From Lepidostoma basale (taxonomy: Eukaryota > Arthropoda > Insecta > Trichoptera > Lepidostomatidae): a stretch of DNA of 64,000 nt. Location: assembly GCA_022606425.2 (NCBI GenBank), contig JAHDVF020000022.1, positions 1-64,000 of the forward strand, in the 5' to 3' direction. How positions within the stretch are numbered: the first letter of the stretch is position 1; the number at the start of each line of letters is the position of its first letter. The translations under genes and the position numbers were made by a program. Below, one piece after another: positions 1 to 10,549 of this stretch. The notes beneath the pieces were generated by a model. The model had not been told where the DNA came from and made no database searches. It saw only the letters and a list, made by a program, of their open reading frames with translations.

Positions 1-208
1 TGAGTTCATCATAAACACTTTCCACAGCTCGTAGTTGTACCTTATCCTCCACACTCCATTTTCTAATAGCATTATACTGCGTGTTATTTATACAATCTAT
101 AGATTGATGATGTGATTTTATCGATCATCAATATTTCTAAGTTATCTTATGTTTAGCCTTTTATTGGTAATCAGTTTATAACATAGCAGAACTTGTTTAT
201 TTATATGA

Positions 209-330
209 GGTACTAGCTGACCCGGCAACGCTTCGCTATTGCTATATTGGAGTATATAAATACACCCAATATATATTAAAGAAATACAATTAAAGTTCAA
301 TATCAATTATTTTATTCAGAAATAGTCCAC
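209..330 (+). repeat. Interspersed repeat J, left end
   Basis: The segment begins CTAGCTGACCCGGCAACGC. This matches the starts of two longer copies at 7680 and 36566. Only the first part is recognisable, and the right end (the KIGPA-like ATCGGTCCA segment) is not seen. The type of mobile element is uncertain. Confidence 0.4.
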
Positions 331-619
331 ACACACATCCAAAATTGCCTTTTATTTATATAGATGTAAATCAAAACCCAACTATGTCGTTTGCACAGAA
401 ACATTTGCAAAATACTTGTGAAACTGCGCTATCAATTGATATCTCGCTGACGATGAAAATCAGCAATATATTTCAAAATGTGCATGCTGTGTGGTAATGG
501 CGAGCCGCGAGTGCTAGAACACGCCGGCCTGTACGCAATGAGACCCGTTGACCTACATCGTGGATAAACTATGACATGGATGCACTATTCGTTAAACGAT
601 ATTATGGACATGCCACAAA
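331..619. other. Unassigned AT-rich sequence
   Basis: I see no coding or repeat homology to the rest of the window. A short GC-richer patch lies at 495-560. Confidence 0.5.
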
Positions 620-935
620 ATACGAAGTAATAATATACTTATAGACCTATGTGGTCTGTTCTCCAGAGGATTGCTCCTCCTGTGAGGTGGATTCCCAGCT
701 GTGCTTCAATCTTTTAGGAGATCTTCCACGAGAACGAATTCCGTGATGCTGATTATGAAGTGCAATATAGGGAAGTCTGGTGGTGTCAATTCTTTGGACA
801 TGACTGTACCAGTCTCTCCTTCGCTGTCTACTCAATCTTATAATATCATCAACCTCACATATCTCTCTAATTCTGGTGTTGGTCACGCGATCCCTCAGTA
901 TCTTGCCTGCTCTTAATTTATCTAATATCTTAACT
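620..935 (-). mobile_element. LINE family W, 3' fragment (RT C-terminal region)
   Basis: The minus strand encodes a C-terminal segment with NTRIREICEVDDIIR, then RRDWYSHVQRID, then a RGRSPKRLKHSW block ending in a stop near 647. This is the post-RT region (WxxHVxRM...RGRPPKRWxDxW) found in insect non-LTR retrotransposons. A second, less broken copy lies at 60950-61460 on the plus strand and gives the same order of motifs. The copy is 5'-truncated and carries no RT palm motif, so it is dead. Confidence 0.75.
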
Positions 936-954
936 TAAGCAATAATATATTTTA

Positions 955-1150
955 ACCAAAATATCTTTGGTCTGGTAGAATTCACGTGCCAATAAAAATG
1001 CCTATAGAGTAGCTACCTATCACATGTCATGTGAATCAATGGCCACACAAATGTTTACAGTAATAGGGTTCAAATAACCTCTTGTATCCTAAAATAGGGA
1101 AAGCAACGGGTGACTACCTCATTAAAGCCCGAACTGGCATCCCACTTATG
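955..1150 (+). mobile_element. SINE-like element S3 (body and tail)
   Basis: It carries the S1 body (GGTCTGGTAGAATTCACGTG, AATAAAA, TAGCTACCTATCACATGTCA). After ACAGTAATAGGGTTCAAATAACC it has a different tail ending in GGCATCCCACTTA. The same body and tail combination occurs at 2150-2330, so this is a separate SINE subfamily. The tRNA-like head is missing. Confidence 0.65.
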
Positions 1151-1231
1151 ATTTAAAATGAATTTTATGTTTCACATTTGTTATAACTTTTTTTCGGTAT
1201 TCTTTAATAACTGAAATCACTGTAATAAAAC

Positions 1232-1553
1232 ATTAAATATGTTATTGATGGTTGAGGTTTTTGTTTTGTAAAACTCCATTATAATTATTGTATATAATAA
1301 TAAACGCAATTGTTTAATGGTTTTACTTGATTTAATTCATATAATTACTTATATAAATATGAGTTACAAATTTGTTTCGCCTGGCGAGGGCATTTTCAAA
1401 CTAGTTTAAAAGTCATTTTCAGACGAGTTTGAAAATGCCCTCGCAAGGCGAAACAAATTTTGTAACTACTATTTATATAAATTATATGAATTAAATCATG
1501 TAAAACCATTAAACAATCGCGTTTATTATTATATACAATAATTAAATATGTTA
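1232..1553. repeat. Large palindrome, foldback family G
   Basis: Arms at about 1281-1403 and 1421-1543 are near-perfect inverted copies around a short loop. The inner arm carries TGCC-loop-GGCGAAAC, the same stem II plus GAAA arrangement as family C (GAAA at 1450-1453). The segment is flanked by a 13-bp direct repeat, ATTAAATATGTTA (1232-1244 and 1541-1553). The right repeat overlaps the arm end and the left lies about 37 bp outside, so it may not be a true target duplication. Confidence 0.8.
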
Positions 1554-2149
1554 ACTCTTATTTTTTTTAATATACCGTTTAATTTACTCTTAAATAATAA
1601 TGTTACAAAGAATTCAAACCATACAAGTCATTTTTCGTTACCCTGTATCTAATGCGTAAGGCTTCTAGGATAATCCTCAACATTTTACTATCTTGTTACT
1701 ACCTATCAATGTCACCCCACTTGTATTCTTTAATGATTTATTATTTATTAATTTTCTTAGTGCCTCGTGTTTTCTTTATTCGTCCGGATAAATCTTTTTA
1801 TGGCGACTGATAGGTATCGCTTTATCATATTTGGTAGTTGTTGCATCTCTTGCATACTGCAAGGTGAAAAAAATATATAATATCTCATAAAGAAATTATA
1901 TTTTTCATCACGTATTTAGATATGCTAGTCTAGTGAAAATATTGCTTAGAAATATAAGAGAATTTCGTATGTACTAGTTTATGATGCTTCGATATAAGAA
2001 AAAATATTATTTCGTGTTTTATGATGCTAAGAATTATATAATACGAACATTTCAAATGTTGCATGTTTATATTATAAATGTGTTTTATCGTACTGTAACT
2101 AACCATAACGCCGTCTAAATGAATCAATAAATATCATAAATATAATAAT
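1554..2149. other. Unassigned AT-rich sequence
   Basis: No repeat or gene is recognised. The short minus-strand frame at 1930-2127 has biased AT-rich composition and no motif. Confidence 0.5.
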
Positions 2150-2330
2150 GTATCTTTGGTCTAATATAATTCACTTGACAATAAAAATGGCGATAGGCGA
2201 GAATCAATGACTACAAAATTGTACACAGTAATTGGGTTCAAATAACCTGTTATATACAAAAATGTGGTAAGCAACAAGAAACTACCACATTAAAGGCCTA
2301 AGTGGCATCCCAAGAACCAGCAACAAACTG
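2150..2330 (+). mobile_element. SINE-like element S3
   Basis: This is the second copy of the S3 body and tail: GGTCTAATATAATTCACTTGAC, then ACAGTAATTGGGTTCAAATAACC, then ACTACCACATTAAAGGCC and GGCATCCCA. It abuts the 3' end of a Z LINE. Confidence 0.65.
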
Positions 2331-2745
2331 ACTACTTAAACATCACGCCGTCACTCCGAAGGGATATGTAGAAAGAATGCCACACTATTATTTCCTGAAA
2401 TATTTATCTAGATTCTTAACCGTGTCTTGCACAGACATCCATTTTCCGGCTAGTGCCACGTTTTTTCTGGTCTTCCTCTATTTTTATTCCGTTTATCACT
2501 CACTTTCTTTACCATTCTTTTTTCATTCATTCATTCATTCTTTAAATGTGTCCAAACCATCTTAATGAACCTTTCATTATTTTTTGTATTTCGCTTTCAT
2601 TCGCACTGCATTCACTTCTTATATTTGCATTTGACACTATCATATACAGATTTACGCACATTCGTCTAAAAGATTTCGTTCCCACCGCATTTATTCTATA
2701 ATACTTTCATCCTTCTTTAGCCAATTCCATCTTCCAGTTCCAAAG
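2330..2745 (-). mobile_element. LINE family Z, degraded 3' fragment
   Basis: Reading the minus strand from 2745, the order of family Z is kept: W(N)WQKKDESRIN, RMCG, NIRSEC, NKIMKGSLRWF, the RGRPRKTW block, CMNVEE and the terminal PFG segment at about 2345. Every frame is interrupted. It is a dead 5'-truncated copy. Confidence 0.75.
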
Positions 2746-3144
2746 TGTCGTTAAAAGAACACCATTATACTGAATGAATAAATATTCATGCAAAAGTTCC
2801 CCGGTGCACTAAAAATTGGTTGCTTCCAATTGAAGAAGAGCCCTAATTTCAACATTAAAATTATTGCTTTACGCCGTACCTGTGGGTATTTTTACTATTG
2901 TAAATAGAGAATCAAGCACATGTCAATAAGTGTTGAACTAGTTCAAGAACGAGCCTATGTTGTATTTTAATTTGTTTTGAAATAACGTTATTTTGTTGAT
3001 GTGTTTTCCTGTCGCGTGTCAAAATTATGGTTATATTAAAACATTGACCTGATTTGTTTTTATACTATCTTGTGACATGTACCATTTTCCAAAATGATTT
3101 GGACTACATACAAACCAACAGTATGTATTACGGTTAAATGATCG
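2746..3144. other. Unassigned sequence
   Basis: I see no repeat shared with the rest of the window and no coding signal. Confidence 0.5.
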
Positions 3145-3390
3145 ATGAAGAACTATTCATCATCATCATCATCAGCCATTAGTCATCCAGTGTTGGACAT
3201 AAACCTCCCTTCCCGTCTTCCACAACTCTATATCACTTGCCAATCTGTGCCATTGAACTCCTGCCACTCTTTTGATGTCATCGGACAATCTTCGTCTGCC
3301 CGGGTTTATGTGTCCGGTTTTCGGTCGCCACTCCAGGGTGCTTTGTCCATCTTTTATTGTTATTTCTTGTGCACTGAACTTCAATATTTA
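3145..3390 (-). mobile_element. RTE-like LINE V, C-terminal fragment
   Basis: The minus strand encodes LEWRPKTG, then GRRRLSDDIKRVAG, then W..A.D...W...REVYVQHWMTNG and a stop at 3172-3174. This spacing (WRPRTG, GRPPxRWTDDIxRVAG, YVQxW) is the standard C terminus of RTE-type insect retrotransposons. A (ATG)n-like 3' tail reads as CATCATCATCATCATC at 3159. A related end lies at 63085-63240. Confidence 0.8.
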
Positions 3391-3545
3391 AAATAAATAT
3401 ATAAGTTTAACTAGATATCTCACCTATCTCTGTAAATATATGCAGTAGACACTTATATTCTAAAATACCTCAAGTTTTTTCCACATGCATACATCTTATT
3501 ACGCACTCTGTTTTAAATATTTAGCCGTTAAATTGTTTGGAACCG

Positions 3546-3655
3546 TCTGTTTTCTAGAAGTTTAATGGGAATAATACGTTAAGGTAAAAAAAAACATTTT
3601 ATTTTGCCTTAGCGAAACATGTCATTCTCCTAAAATATATATGGAAGATGTTCAT
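3546..3655. repeat. Foldback family C copy
   Basis: The left arm has CCGTCTGTTTTCTAGAAG and the right half has TTAGCGAAACATGTCATTC. This matches copies at 46197 and 63383. The GAAA-ACATGT-C block is intact on the plus strand, but the hairpin before it is degraded. Confidence 0.7.
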
Positions 3656-4311
3656 TATCCAAAACAGTTTTCTCGGTTTACGTTTGTTAAATATATTTAT
3701 TTTCTAAATAAATCTGTTAAATTAATATTGTTTTTTTAAGAATCGCATCAAATGGTTCTGCCATGTTTGAAATGTGCGGAAAGAAAGCACATTTCTCCAA
3801 ACATTATACTCGTACGCCTTATAAAACTCTAGGTTCGACAATGACGTCTGGGCCAATGGAGAAATGTTAATTTATCTTATTTCAATGAATAATCGCAAGC
3901 AGTTTTAAATTATGGATAGTAAGATGTATAATAAATATCCAAGTTCATATTCGCTATAACCAAAGTTTGCAACATCTCCAAGATTCTCGGGGACATGGAT
4001 AATGCCCCGCCGATATTTAGATGCGACCACATTGTATATGTTGCGTATTGTGTAACTCGAAGGCCGCTCGTAAATCATTGGATTTAATTTTCAGGTTAGC
4101 CTACGTAATTTTTCAACTGTTGCGTTGGCACAACAATAAAATATTACACTTTTTCAACTCGAGAACACTGTTGTATGCAAATCACCACCGTTTAACATTT
4201 TTTTTAAATATTTTCTATATTTTTTCGTGCTTAATTTTATTTCTTTTGCAGTTAATGAGCGACATTTACAACTTAGCACGGTAAAACTAAAATTGTATGC
4301 CCCAAATTGCC
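3656..4311. other. Unassigned AT-rich sequence
   Basis: No recognisable repeat is present. The plus-strand frame at 4021-4284 has no known motif. It ends near a pyrimidine-rich TTCTTTTGCAG at 4241, but I could not pair this with a convincing exon. Confidence 0.45.
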
Positions 4312-4507
4312 GAACAGAGTCGCTTAGAAGTTCTCCTGTATTGAAAATGATTCGTCTTCTAAACGAGGTGGCAACGGAGATAGACTATTTATAACGAATT
4401 CGTGAATACCCTTACGATAAGAGCATCAAAGAGATAACTGTCATATTATATTCACGTGTTTCTATGCATATTTCCTTTGGTGTTTTTAATTTTTCTACCC
4501 TTTACAT
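4312..4507 (+). mobile_element. Element E, 3' end, broken copy
   Basis: It is clearly homologous to 13236-13412. Both encode an LK.IRLLNEVA.EI peptide, then GAATTCGTGAATACCCTTACGATAA, and both finish with ACCCTTTACATCGATT. The reading frame is shifted and stopped here. The final motif equals the start of the S1 SINE tail. The copy is interrupted by the 3' end of an S2 element. Confidence 0.7.
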
Positions 4508-4860
4508 CGATTAACTAACTAACCATCACGCCGTCTCCCCGAAGGGGTGGGCAGAAAGAATGGACTGCCACACTTTAACCGATGCGGCACTCCATCCTTC
4601 TCTTCTAGCCCCGCAGGAGACGCGGTGTGTTGGGTTGCGAACCTCATCGCTACCAATTGGCATCTCCCGCGCACATTCCGACCAACGTTCAAAAAAATAA
4701 ATCTAAAACAAATAATATAAAATACAATGTGATATGAAATAAAATAGACAATATAAAATAGAAATAACAGATAATGTTCTTTTTTTATAATTTTATAATA
4801 TTTTAATTTGGCTGGCCCATAATGAGGTACAGAGCTATTCAACAAAATATTTTAATAATA
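4508..4860 (-). mobile_element. Tail-sharing nonautonomous element S2
   Basis: On the minus strand the order is an AT-rich 5' part (ATTTATTTT), GGAGATGCC, GATGAGGTTCGCAACCCA, CACCGCGTCTCC, GGATGGAGTGCCGCATCGG, then a 3' end identical to LINE Z (GTGGCAGTCCATTCTTTCTG, CCCTTCGGGGAGACGGCGTG, TTAGTTAG). It encodes no protein. Its position directly after E suggests that the (TTAG)n tail primed into E. Confidence 0.7.
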
Positions 4861-5202
4861 AACAAGTAACAACTTTTTTTTATATATGTAATTTTGTACA
4901 ATTTATAATTAGTAATGGACAAATACACAATGTATATTGACATTCCTGACCATTGATAAGACACGTCATGATAGTCACGTAACAAAAGTGAGTGAATTTT
5001 ATTTTGTATATTTTTTCTTGAGATCCATGTGTCCCAAGTGTATATTTAATTTTAATATGTATATCGATCTATGGAAGCGAGTCACTTGTGTTTTCTAAAG
5101 CGAACGTTTATTATGATTAATTAATTCAAGTTCACGTAAACATATCGAAATAACACATGTTAATTACATATTAAACAAATAAACATACTTTTAATTAATC
5201 AG
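4861..5202. other. Unassigned AT-rich sequence
   Basis: I see no gene or repeat. Confidence 0.5.
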
Positions 5203-5320
5203 TTTTTGATGTTGATGGTGGAAAACATGGCACGATTAAATAAATCAAATATTGAATGTCGGCCACGTGAGGAGTCGAAGAAACCGACGTGCGCGCATGC
5301 GTGCGTTTCTTCATTACCAA
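5203..5320 (+). mobile_element. LINE family Z, internal fragment
   Basis: It carries the Z segment ATGGCACGATTAAATAAATC, AATATTGAATGTCGGCCACG, GAGGAGTCG, corresponding to WHDQINQILNVGHVRSR. There is no 5' or 3' end. Confidence 0.7.
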
Positions 5321-5685
5321 CCGATAAACGATCAAGCAGCTCCTTTGTAATTAGCACCCGTCACCTAAACATTTATATTAGTTTGACCATGTTTGTAATT
5401 AAGGAACAGCAAATGACCCAAATACATATTTCTCGGGTCAACTCTTTCATCTGTGTCGGCCGTATTTACTCTTCCTGGTTACAATAGTTCTGACCGCATT
5501 CGGTCCAACTTATCAAGTGTTCCGTAGTATACTTATCGCTATATATAGAGATATGCGCTTGCGACTTGAAATGCAACCCGGCTGTAACGCTTTATATGGT
5601 GTTCAGAAATAAGTTTAAATAATATTAATACAATTTTTTATATATAATTTACACCTCTCCAGTTTATGTGGGGGTTGCGTTTTGG
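5321..5685. other. Unassigned sequence
   Basis: No repeat match was found within the window, and the open frame across it has no motif. Confidence 0.45.
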
Positions 5686-5790
5686 CTCAACTAATTGCCT
5701 GTTGATTAAAATATATTTAGTTAAAATCCGCTGATGTTTGTGTCTTCGAACGGTTTCGGCAGCTCGCTGCCATCTTATCGCGGACCAGAG
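5686..5790 (-). repeat. Foldback family B, single arm with hammerhead-like motif
   Basis: The minus strand reads AAGAT, the hairpin GGCAG-CGAG-CTGCC, GAAA, ACCGTT, C, then GAAGACACAAACATCA. This matches the copy at 21285 over arm and outer flank. Stem II is perfect here. The self-complementary block ACCGGT is mutated to ACCGTT, and the CUGANGA box reads ATAAGA. Confidence 0.65.
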
Positions 5791-5837
5791 CATTAAAGAC
5801 GACGGACGACGTTCGTGGCAAAGTTGTAAGAGCTCTA

Positions 5838-6050
5838 ACTTCCATATCGAAGGTCCCGGGTTCGATTCCCAGCGATGGCAGTGTTATGGTCACACTGTCA
5901 TTGGTCTAGTTTAGAATTCACGTGAGAATAAAATGGCGATAGATTGGCTACCTATCACATGTCACGAGAATCAATATAATAGCTAAAAAAAATTGTATAC
6001 TCGTACAGTAATTGGGTTCAAACAAATAATAATAATAATAATGTGTAGTC
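5838..6050 (+). mobile_element. tRNA-derived SINE (S1/S3 type)
   Basis: The tRNA-like head keeps a B box (GGTTCGATTCC) in a run ending AGCGATGGCAGTG. The shared body follows (GGTCTAGTTTAGAATTCACG, AATAAAATGGCGATAGATTGG). The tail has ACAGTAATTGGGTTCAAA then (AAT)n. The A-box half is poorly preserved. Confidence 0.75.
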
Positions 6051-6323
6051 ACCGTACTGCGATCTTATATGAATATTAATGCTATCGTTAATATTCTGAA
6101 CAATTCTCTCTGGGAGATACACTTTCGCGAGAGAGGAATACTTCTATTCTCTTCTAAAGTAATACGAAATGCACACCGTGCGCATGTCCGAGTACGTTTT
6201 GGATTATTTTGAATTTTGTTCCGATTATTGTTATATGACAGAAGGGTAGAAAACAAAAGGAGAACAATTTGGTATTGTTAATTGTGAAATGTTTAACGTG
6301 TGTGAGTAAAAAAGTTTTAAGAA

Positions 6324-6495
6324 TTAATTGTATATCAATAGAGACAAAGATGTAAATTGTTTTCTGGAAACAGAATATGGTGGTCGCTTACAGGACTTAT
6401 GACCTGTCATTGGTTGGGTAAAGCGATCGCTTTATGTTAACAGTATTCCCCATTCCTCCCTTCTTACGACCACCACGTCTGACAAATTTTTGGAA
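6324..6495 (+). mobile_element. Repeat family D, internal part
   Basis: It shares AATAGAGACAAAGATGTAAA, AGAATATGGTGGTCG, GACCTGTCATTGGTTGGGT, AAGCGATCGCTTTATG and ACGACCACCACGTCTGACAA with copies at 14020-14345 and 47402-48075. It has no coding capacity and lacks the conserved outer ends. Confidence 0.75.
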
Positions 6496-6639
6496 AAAAA
6501 TGTTTTACATTAAAAATTAACACTTATTGTTGATTATGAGTGTGTAGGTACGGTGAACCAAGTTTTTAAATGTTAGAAAATCCTTTACTTTCGTGAATAT
6601 TTCACGAGTTGCAACTAGTTAAACATTATATACAAAAGT

Positions 6640-6880
6640 ACCTGGCGTGTGTGATGTTTACATTTTCTCACAATTACCACGGTTCATCTCGTCCTTTCAT
6701 TCTCGGATGACGTCGGATGGCTTGCGGCGGGCAGGACTGTCACGGTGCAGTTATTGTGCAAAGCGATAACCGGTACAGGACCCGCTCACCCACTTTTACC
6801 GCCCGCCCGTTAGACGATCACTCCGTGCTCCGTACTCTCACCCGCACGCCAAGGCCCACCTGATCTGATAAGAAACATTA
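6640..6880. other. GC-rich non-repetitive island
   Basis: It is markedly richer in GC than its surroundings and matches nothing else in the window. It contains AACCGGT (Grainyhead-like), TGACGTC near 6709 (CREB-like) and TGATAAG near 6863 (GATA-like). It could be a regulatory element, but this is inference from composition and short motifs. Confidence 0.3.
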
Positions 6881-7149
6881 TTAATTCATTTTACACGGAA
6901 ACGTAATACGACAGACGAACACGTCACGAACGCGCGAGAAATGTTCACCATCGAATTTTATCTTAACGTTCTATGATAGGTCATACGAAATTTTAAAATT
7001 GGAAATGACGCGATTTAACATAACCTACTTACATTTTACTATCGTGCCTTAAAACGTAGCCAAGTTTTGTGCGATACTTAAAAATAATTTATTTATTTAT
7101 GAGTATGAATATTTTCATAGTACGCCATTCTTCAGTTGAATTATGAATT

Positions 7150-7385
7150 CTAATGTTTTTTTTAATGTATACAAATACTTGTAGACAAATACTGGATTTT
7201 ACCCATTGCGGGTTAATCATTTTTAAGGATTAATTTTCAGCTTAATGCTTACACCTAATCTTAATAGATGGCGCTAGTGTAGATTGAACTAAATAATGTG
7301 GAATGTTTCCCAACAGTGTAGCATATCTTCCAAAAATTTGTCAGACGTGGTGGTCGTAAGAAGAGCGGAATGTGGAATGTTGTGA
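7150..7385 (-). mobile_element. Repeat family D, end-containing copy
   Basis: It starts with the conserved terminal block (ATACTGGATTTTACCCATTG, CGGGTTAATC) and runs into CTTAATAGATGGCGCTAGTG, then TTTGTCAGACGTGGTGGTCG on the plus strand. Its middle is deleted. Across copies the same terminal block leads into either end of the unit, which suggests terminal inverted repeats of about 50-60 bp. Confidence 0.7.
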
Positions 7386-7679
7386 ATTCAACAGATTATT
7401 CGCCCTGAATATGATCAGAAAAAAATAATTTCTTTGAACATTGTGATTTTATTATGTGATCTTTGCAAAGCCTTGAAATAAATATAATGTTGTATAATTT
7501 TTACTGCAGTTAAATTATAATAAAAAAATGGTTGTATTTATTTATACGAACTTTTGTGTTTCCAAAAGTTTTGTACATTTTTTCTATAGATTTCTAATAA
7601 CATAACATATCAGAATTTTACACAATTGAAAGAGGATGGTTAATAATTATAATCCAGTTTTTGAAAATGTATGTGAATA
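7386..7679. other. Unassigned AT-rich sequence
   Basis: No gene or repeat is recognised. Confidence 0.5.
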
Positions 7680-7893
7680 CTAGCGGACCCGACAGACGTT
7701 GTCCTGTCCGAACGATTTTTTTTTCCTAGAACCAGAACATTATGCCACCTACCAAGCCCAATTGTAAATCTAAACCAACCAGGGACCCCCTCAAACACAC
7801 AAAACATTAATCAAAATCGGTCCAACCGTTTAGGAGTTCAACTACGTAGACCCGTACAGAAGAATTAGTTACAAGAAATATATATATAAAGAT
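7680..7893 (+). repeat. Interspersed repeat J, complete-looking copy
   Basis: It starts CTAGCGGACCCGACAGACG and ends with AAAATCGGTCCAACCGTTTA, GGAGTTCA and an ATATATATAAAGATT tail. The copy at 36566-36950 has the same start and the same ATTGGTCCAGCC block near its end. This type of repeat is common in insect genomes. I cannot assign it to a class from sequence alone. Confidence 0.55.
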
Positions 7894-8030
7894 TAACTAA
7901 CCAACTAACCATCACGCCGTCTCTCCGAAGGGGTAGGCAGAAAGAATAAACTGCCACACTTTAACCGATGCGGCACCCCGTTCTTCTCTTCTCGCCCCCG
8001 CGGGAGACGCGGTGTGATGAGTAATAACGA
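7894..8030 (-). mobile_element. S2 element, 3' part
   Basis: On the plus strand it runs AACTAACCATCACGCCGTCT, CCGAAGGGGTAGGCAGAAAG, CCGATGCGGCACC, GCGGGAGACGCGGTG. It is truncated before the GATGAGG segment. Confidence 0.75.
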
Positions 8031-8927
8031 TTGAAATAGTATGTTAAATTCGCGTAAATCAAATTAAAATATTTAACAAAGCTAGACACATTCGCCATTA
8101 TTTACTTTTTCACTTCTCGTTTAACGCGTTGGCTAATAATATTCATGAAGCAGTTGTTTTTTTTTTGCATATAAAAAATTTCTACTTGTACTTACTCCTC
8201 TTAACATTGCTTTCTTTCGGTGTTAACCTGAATACTTCAGCAATATTGACGCAGTCTTCTTGGCGCACTTACTTATCCACATTTATAATATTTACCTTGA
8301 CACTCGATCAACACTAAACGCTTGCCTTGTGTTGACTCAGACAGTTTTGTTTCATTCGTGAGTGGAAGATGGCATTAGATATGTGTATCTATGGTAAAAA
8401 AAAACAAGTATATTTTGTAGCACGAAAGTAACAGCGAAATTATTGATCTGACCCAGATACCAGACCTTAACCGATTTATTAAAAAAAGAAATTACTATGA
8501 TATTGCTTGCTCCCCATTTGTTCACGTGCCGCAATATATTAATTTTAACCTAAAAATTTAATAACATTATATTTATAAAAAAAAACTTACAATTTATCAA
8601 AACACGTATGCTGAAATGGTTGATCGTCTCCCTATTCTATGTTTCCTTACATAAGAGTACATTACGAGTTCTTCTATATTCATACATCGTGACCCACACA
8701 ATCGTACATTTTTCCGTCTTTACACACGCCTGCCTACAATTAATTAATTTAGTGATGATATATTTTATCGGTCATTTCTGACTTTAAAAAAGTGCTTAAT
8801 CGTTATTAGAATAACATAAACAATATTGTATTATGATATATCGTGACGTCCTCAATTTTTCAACTCAGACTTTTGTCAAATCGAAATAAATTTCATCGTA
8901 CACAATCAAAAGAAATGTATTTGCATA
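8031..8927. other. Unassigned AT-rich sequence
   Basis: I see no repeat match or convincing exon. The two open frames here (8129-8317 plus, 8352-8534 minus) lack motifs. Confidence 0.45.
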
Positions 8928-9373
8928 CACCATAAATTCCCAACCTTTTCCAACGACTGCCCCTTTAAAATATTCGACATTCCCTCTCCCGCAATAGTTA
9001 TACCAAATGTTTAAATATTGTTACACATTTCAATTACATTTGAAAACATGTCTCTGTTGAAATTAAGAAGATTATCAAATGTTTCAAAAATGTTTATATT
9101 TAGGTAGATAAATTATTTATTCATGAAAAATGTATTTGCAAAGTATCTAGAGAGTAAGAAAAACGAAAAAAAATATGTTAATATATATTTTGTAATGAAA
9201 CTTGGTATTAATTAATCTTATACAATTTATGTACAATAAAAAACTACTAAAAAATCATACATTAAAATACATACACCACGGTGGCCCCCTTTGACTGTCT
9301 TAACGCCCCCCCATTTGCCTCTGGGCCCACTACCGCCCTCTTGGAAAGCGCCAGTGCCTACTGGGAACCTATG
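8928..9373. mobile_element. hAT-like nonautonomous element H1
   Basis: The ends are imperfect inverted repeats (CATAAATTCCCAACC left, CATAGGTTCCCAGTAG as reverse complement on the right). They resemble the CAGNGGTTCCCAAAC ends of hAT elements. Flanking octamers are GCATACAC and GTATAAAC (6 of 8 match). No transposase is seen. It abuts element H2. Confidence 0.5.
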
Positions 9374-9381
9374 GTATAAAC

Positions 9382-9723
9382 CAGTGATTCCTATAGTGGT
9401 TTATATAGACTCCCAGAGGTCTACGACAACTTGCAAGGGGTCTACGACAATTGTAAAAAAAAATTGGGGGTCCATGAGATGGTTCAACTAAATTGAAGTC
9501 GAATAATGAAACGCAAAACGAATATCGAAATCGTTGGCGACCTTTTTTTTTTGGGGAAAATCGAATGTTTGATCTTTGTTCAGTGAGCTAAAAAAAGGTC
9601 GCCGAAGATTTGATCGACAACGATTTCCGCCTGAAAAAAACAATGTTACGATAGCAAAGGGGTCTACTCAAAATAGAAGAAATCGGCAAGGGGTCTACGG
9701 GACAAAAAGTTTGGGAACCTCTG
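9382..9723. mobile_element. hAT-like nonautonomous element H2
   Basis: The left end is CAGTGATTCC and the right end in reverse complement is CAGAGGTTCCCAAAC. It is flanked by 8-bp near-duplicates GTATAAAC (9374-9381) and GTGTAAAC (9724-9731), with 7 of 8 identical. Inside, AGGGGTCTACGACAA-type motifs repeat several times (9414, 9435, 9657, 9688). An 8-bp duplication and this end sequence fit the hAT superfamily. No coding sequence remains in the 342 bp. Confidence 0.65.
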
Positions 9724-9731
9724 GTGTAAAC

Positions 9732-10184
9732 TTTCAAACCGCACTCAAGAAGAGGCTTCTGCATTACGTCTTCCGATATATGGTACATATTTGAATACCG
9801 CTTGCCACATGACAATGGAAGTGCACCATTGGCTGAGTCACGACCCCGAATTGTTTGCTCGTTCTTGATTTTCTTTCATGCGCCACGATGCCAATCTCCT
9901 ACCGGTGACGGGGTCGCGCAGCCACTTTGTTGGTCTCTTGGCACAATCCATTAGATCAAGTAGCTTGAAGAATACTTCGCAATATGTAAGTACTATGTAT
10001 GTACGCCTACTTATAATTAGGTTATCAAGAATTCATCTGTATTTCCAAACAGTAGTACATTCAGATTGTTCACAACACGACGAAATGTAAAAATATGAAG
10101 GTGTTCAATTTACAAATGTTCTCCTATTTATTATTATTTAACTTACCATATGAGGCCATTATATTTTTTATTTCTGATAAACTA
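9732..10184. other. Unassigned sequence of near-balanced composition
   Basis: It matches no repeat elsewhere in the window. The patch at 9830-9960 is less AT-rich than its neighbours. No exon is demonstrable. Confidence 0.4.
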
Positions 10185-10518
10185 ATGCGTTTACACTGTG
10201 GAATTCCATAATGACCAATATTTTATGAATGAGAAAACTTTTTATTCCACATTTTGAGTTTATTTCCATCCACATGTTTCGAAGGAGCACACGACCTTTG
10301 TGGCTGAGTGGTAAGTGCAAAAAGTGCCCGAAAGGTTCCGGGTTCGATTCCCGGCGAGAGCAGTGTGATTGTAACACTGTCTTTGGTCTGGTGTGACAAT
10401 AAAATGACGATAGATTTGCTACCTATCGCATGCCACGAGAATCACTATGATAGCTATAATACCCTTTACATCGATTTGGCTCATGCTGTCATGATGTAAA
10501 GAGCGATTTAACAAGATG

Positions 10519-10549
<31 letters not shown>

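Noticed and set aside
209..620. Helitron
   Set aside because: The CTAGCTGACCC start is repeated, but I could not find a TC start, CTRR end and hairpin together.
1281..1543. Transcription terminator hairpin
   Set aside because: The palindrome is far too long, and related foldback families show that it is a mobile-element structure.
10287..10365. tRNA gene
   Set aside because: A-box and B-box-like sequences exist, but the segment is the head of a repeated SINE and does not fold into a full cloverleaf.
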